Shown one piece after another: positions 60,961-64,000 of a DNA stretch of 64,000 bases. Both the position numbers and the translations under genes were made by a program. This DNA comes from Mucilaginibacter straminoryzae (GTDB taxonomy: Bacteria; Bacteroidota; Bacteroidia; Sphingobacteriales; Sphingobacteriaceae), in the NCBI RefSeq assembly GCF_022953055.1, contig NZ_JALJEJ010000002.1, positions 186,001-250,000 on the forward strand, read 5' to 3'. How positions within the stretch are numbered: the first letter of the stretch is position 1; each line of letters starts with the position of its first letter. The notes under the pieces are model-generated. The model worked only from the letters and a program-made list of their open reading frames with translations. It did not search any database and was not told where the DNA came from.

Positions 60961-62964
60961 TCAGTTATCCACCCAACAGAAACGTACCGCATCGGCGTTC
61001 ACCAGGCTATCCTGCTCCCCGACGATGGAGATATAACTTTTGCTGCCTTTCACAAACCGGTAGCGGCCAATCTTCACCCATTTCCCTGAATCATGCTGGT
61101 TCAGCGAGGCATTTACAATTCCATCTGCAGTGCCAATATTCAAGGGTACTTTGGCCGCGCTCTCCTCATCTGCCGGAGACCAACAGAATACGTCATACTG
61201 CCCGGATCTGAATAAGTAGGGCCTGAATGTAAACGTGCCGGCACCGCCCTGGGGCTTACTCCTGAAGTTCATTTCATAACGCCCCTTCGGTTTTGTCTCT
61301 ATCTCCGTCCATTTACCGGTAAAGGAGGTAAAACCCTTCATGTTATTGTCTATAATGACATCTTGGGGCGAATTCCACAAACCGTATGGGTTTTCTGCAA
61401 GGGATATCACTTGCCTTGCCGCTTTCAGCTTTTTCTGTAAAACAACTACATCCACCTGCTGTACGGCCGTTTTTTGCCTAACGGCTAAGGCTGCGGCGAT
61501 GCCAGCGGCATGCCCCATAATCATGAACTGGGGCTCCATTCTGATAGAAGCAAACGCCATATGGCTGGCAGATAGGCAAACCGGCACCAGCAGATTCCTG
61601 CACTCGTTAAATTTCGGTAGCAGTGCACGGTAAGGGATTTGGTATTGCGCTACGGGGATAGAAAGGTAACCTTCGTTATAAACTTCATCAACCAGTTCCG
61701 GGAAGCGGCTCAGGCTGATGTAGCTTCGCTGCATTTCCCGCACATCCATATTGTAAGAGCCCATGCCAATGGCATCATATTTAACCGTGTCATCTTCCAG
61801 ATCATGCTCTGTCATAAAATATTCGCCTTTCATGCGGCGCGCTTCCCTTACATAAAGCTGATGAGGAAAATTACCGTTATCTGTATACTCATCTTTACAT
61901 AAGCCAAAAAGTTTCATTTTCTCACGCACCCTGGCGGGTATGGATGAATCATTGGCCAAAAAATAGACCAGCCCCTGAACATAATCTTTATGCCATTGCC
62001 AGAGTGAATCCCTCAGACGGTAATCTGCCTCCGGGTACCTCCAGCTTGATCCGTCCAATAAATTGGTTGAGATACCTGCCGAGGAGTTAATATCGCTTTT
62101 ACCGTTAGGCAGCGTCGGAATAAAACGAACCAGGGGGTCTGCATCCGGCCTTTCTTTGTAATACCTTTTTACCAGTTCAAAATTAAGGGTATCATAGTGG
62201 AGCGGTTTCGGCCAGGGAACCATGTTTTCAGTTTTGTCCGTCCCGATCATACGAAAGCAATAGGATTGTATTCCGCCGTCGGCTTCGCCAATTTCTGCCA
62301 TCGGCAATCTATTTATCAGCGGGAGAAGCTGCTTACCAGGTCCATCACGGTAAGGGCTAAGACGGGCGTCTATCTGGTGGCTGGTAAAGGTTACCGGTTG
62401 CCTACCCGCCCATTTTTCATTGTACTCCTTTTTACTTTCGCGACCATAAGTGTAAGAAACCCTGGCTTTAGCCATCAGGTCGCCTTCGTAGCCCGCGTCA
62501 ATAAATACCTTTGCTTTCAGGGAGGTTCCATCCAAAAAGAACAGCTCGGTAATTATGCCGTCATTCTTCTCAACCCTTTCCAACCTTTTTCCAAATAGCA
62601 CCTGCACTTTCTGTCTTTCCAGCCAGTTCGTTAAAATTTGTTCTGCTACCTTGGGTTCGGGCCCACGCCAATAAAACAACGGCGCATGGTAATATTCTGC
62701 TACCTTTTTATAAAAGTCCGCTGCCAACCCACCGATAACCGTGCGGTCGCCATAGTCGGTATGAGACAGTCCGCCGGTCAGCATACCGCCAATATATTTT
62801 CCGGGTTCTGCAATGGTTACTTTAAGCCCCTCCTGGGCTGCAGCGATAGCAGCCATGATACCAGCTGGTGTTGCACCATAAATAACCAAATCTGGTGAGT
62901 GTGCTTCTGCCGAAGCCGCCACACATGTAAAAGCAAATATTAAAGCGGTAAAAAGTCTTCTCAT
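60961..62964 (-). CDS. FAD-dependent oxidoreductase (PF12831-like) with C-terminal beta domain, exported
   Basis: 667 residues with a signal peptide (about 1-20, MRRLFTALIFAFTCVAASAEA). FAD-binding N-terminus: LVIYGATPAGIMAAIAAAQEGLKVTIAEPGKYIGGMLTGGLSHTDYG. FAD-family stretches follow (LLFGKRLERVEKNDG; FIDAGYEGDLMAKARVSYTYGRES). The last about 130 residues form a separate beta domain (WTEIETKPKGRYEMNFRSKPQ; ISIVGEQDSLVNADAVRF) of golvesin/xanthan-lyase C-terminal type. Such periplasmic or secreted oxidoreductases recur in polysaccharide loci, but their substrate is not established. It is 86 bp after the truncated hydrolase gene and 82 bp before GH2. Confidence 0.85.
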   Translation of the reverse strand: MRRLFTALIFAFTCVAASAEAHSPDLVIYGATPAGIMAAIAAAQEGLKVTIAEPGKYIGGMLTGGLSHTDYGDRTVIGGLAADFYKKVAEYYHAPLFYWRGPEPKVAEQILTNWLERQKVQVLFGKRLERVEKNDGIITELFFLDGTSLKAKVFIDAGYEGDLMAKARVSYTYGRESKKEYNEKWAGRQPVTFTSHQIDARLSPYRDGPGKQLLPLINRLPMAEIGEADGGIQSYCFRMIGTDKTENMVPWPKPLHYDTLNFELVKRYYKERPDADPLVRFIPTLPNGKSDINSSAGISTNLLDGSSWRYPEADYRLRDSLWQWHKDYVQGLVYFLANDSSIPARVREKMKLFGLCKDEYTDNGNFPHQLYVREARRMKGEYFMTEHDLEDDTVKYDAIGMGSYNMDVREMQRSYISLSRFPELVDEVYNEGYLSIPVAQYQIPYRALLPKFNECRNLLVPVCLSASHMAFASIRMEPQFMIMGHAAGIAAALAVRQKTAVQQVDVVVLQKKLKAARQVISLAENPYGLWNSPQDVIIDNNMKGFTSFTGKWTEIETKPKGRYEMNFRSKPQGGAGTFTFRPYLFRSGQYDVFCWSPADEESAAKVPLNIGTADGIVNASLNQHDSGKWVKIGRYRFVKGSKSYISIVGEQDSLVNADAVRFCWVDN

Positions 62965-63009
62965 AAAGTTTAATGGTCGATCTAAATTTTACCAAGGTTG
63001 GCTAACAAG

Positions 63010-63019
63010 TAATCGATTA
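63010..63019. promoter_or_regulatory. Weak relative of the LacI-family operator
   Basis: TAATCGATTA shares the AATCGATT core with the five xylan-locus sites but lacks the flanking C and G. It lies 46 bp upstream of the FAD oxidoreductase start. It may be chance. Confidence 0.2.
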
Positions 63020-63050
63020 TGCACCCTGCTGATTCGTAAGCTTTATACCA

Positions 63051-64000
63051 TCAATTATTTTTTCCCGGCAGGGCATCGAAATACTTTATCAACCGGTATC
63101 TGTTGATGTTCAATTCACGCATCTTTGTAGCGAGCGGATCATATAGCTGATATCTATTATCCACCAGCCCCTTATTGGAATCCGTATTTGAATTATCGCC
63201 AGACTTCTTGCTCTGCGGGTCGTTATCCTGGTATTTAAACCAGTGCCACCCCACGCAATTTTTGGATTCAAGCAGTCCGAGGCAAAAATTTTGGTATGCT
63301 TTTCCGCGGTCTTCCTGTGTTTTTACCTGCCAGCCCGCACCAGACATATTAGGAAACCCGGTGTCCATCCCCTTCGTGTAGAATTCGGTTATGATAAAAG
63401 GTTTACCAGACCATTCGCCCCAATCGTGCATGCGCTCCACGCTTGGTGTCCAGGCACCGTAATAGTTTATTGAGATAACGTCGCAGTATTTTCCGGCCAC
63501 CGTCATAAACTCAGGCGTATTCTTCTCGTTACGGTAAAGCCTTGTGCCGAGTATGAGGTGATTTTTATCAAAATGTTTCAGCGCAGCAGTAACTGCACGG
63601 TAGTAACTGTCTGCCGCAAAAGCCATAAATTCATTGCGAAGCTGCGGGGTCAGCTCATTTTCGCTGATTCCCTTTTGTTTCAGCCAGGCTAACGCAGCCT
63701 GCCGGTTAGGGTCGTCTTCATCGGGTATCGCTAAATATTCATCTATGTTGCTCGCTGCAAAAGGTATCTCATTATCGGTGAAGTAGCCGAATAGGTTGGG
63801 GTCATCCTTAAACTGTTCTATCTGGCTGGCCACCTCCTCACAATAGGAAGGGAATTCGCGGTCAAAAGCATAGATGAGCCCTTTTTTATGCCCGCTGTTT
63901 CCCATAGCTTTATAACCCTTCCCTCTTTTACTGCTGTAAGAGCTCATGAAATTAAGTATCACGCAATAAGAAACCGGTTTAGACGCTTTTTTATTGGCTT
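63051..64000 (-). CDS. Agarase-like glycoside hydrolase, C-terminal part (cut by window edge)
   Basis: The frame is open from the right edge to the stop at 63051, giving 316 residues of the C-terminal half; the N-terminus lies outside. Clan GH-A-like features are visible: LFGYFTDNEIPFA (possible acid/base Glu in DNE), VISINYYGAWTPS, GKPFIITEFYTKG (possible nucleophile Glu) and WHWFKYQDND. The DNE plus ITEFY pattern resembles beta-agarase-type enzymes (GH50/GH86-like), though exact family and substrate are uncertain. The C-terminal 60 residues are hydrophilic (SKKSGDNSNTDSNKG). It is the first gene in this window of the minus-strand fucose unit. Agarase-like hydrolases act on galactans, in keeping with the GH2 partner. 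Confidence 0.7.
   Translation of the reverse strand, partial: ANKKASKPVSYCVILNFMSSYSSKRGKGYKAMGNSGHKKGLIYAFDREFPSYCEEVASQIEQFKDDPNLFGYFTDNEIPFAASNIDEYLAIPDEDDPNRQAALAWLKQKGISENELTPQLRNEFMAFAADSYYRAVTAALKHFDKNHLILGTRLYRNEKNTPEFMTVAGKYCDVISINYYGAWTPSVERMHDWGEWSGKPFIITEFYTKGMDTGFPNMSGAGWQVKTQEDRGKAYQNFCLGLLESKNCVGWHWFKYQDNDPQSKKSGDNSNTDSNKGLVDNRYQLYDPLATKMRELNINRYRLIKYFDALPGKNN

Noticed and set aside
1..64000. CRISPR arrays, prophage genes, toxin-antitoxin or restriction systems
   Set aside because: No regularly spaced repeats and no nuclease, methylase, capsid, integrase or transposase gene were found on either strand.

Overview
The window looks like chromosomal DNA of a glycan-degrading Bacteroidota, most likely Sphingobacteriaceae (Mucilaginibacter/Pedobacter type). 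The reasons are a SusC/SusD pair behind an ECF sigma/FecR anti-sigma pair, a fused CcoN-CcoO oxidase subunit, many secreted glycoside hydrolases, almost no Shine-Dalgarno sequences, and a NUDIX-type sugar regulator. Taxonomy is inferred from gene content and protein style only.

Region 1 (1-12.4 kb) is respiration and stress. A minus-strand operon ccoI-ccoS-ccoNO-ccoQ-ccoP-ccoG-ccoH-exporter encodes a cbb3-type high-affinity cytochrome oxidase with its copper and assembly factors. Next to it lie a two-domain universal stress protein and an L,D-transpeptidase. Perfect GTGA-N6-TCAC palindromes (CRP/FNR type) precede ccoI and the transpeptidase, and degenerate ones sit near small membrane proteins at the left.

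Region 2 (13-29.5 kb) is a xylan/xylose/glucuronate locus: sugar symporter, xylA, xylB, a LacI-type regulator, GH115 alpha-glucuronidase, GH10 xylanase, an acetylesterase, GH3 and GH43 xylosidases and mannonate dehydratase (uxuA). Five identical 10-bp palindromes (CAATCGATTG) sit in its four intergenic control regions and almost certainly define a local LacI-family regulon. It has no SusC/SusD of its own.

Region 3 (29.5-36.8 kb) holds a histidine kinase whose membrane part has the key residues of the plant ethylene receptor at identical spacing, a divergent PAS-AraC regulator, a NUDIX-fold regulator with its own palindrome, a GH3 beta-glucosidase and a GH30 glycosidase.

Region 4 (37-49.8 kb) is an ECF sigma/FecR/SusC/SusD system whose downstream genes are a metzincin-like protease and a DUF3347 protein rather than glycosidases, followed by a propeller-phosphoesterase lipoprotein. 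A tRNA-Met and a gene-free stretch of about 450 bp follow.

Region 5 (50.5-64 kb) is a fucose-centred accessory locus: a beta-helix lipoprotein, two GH29 fucosidases, an esterase, an L-fucose-dehydrogenase-like aldo/keto reductase, a mutarotase, a GH2 enzyme, an FAD oxidoreductase and a truncated agarase-like hydrolase at the right edge. The logic is extracellular cleavage of a fucosylated, galactose-containing glycan followed by non-phosphorylative fucose oxidation (inferred).
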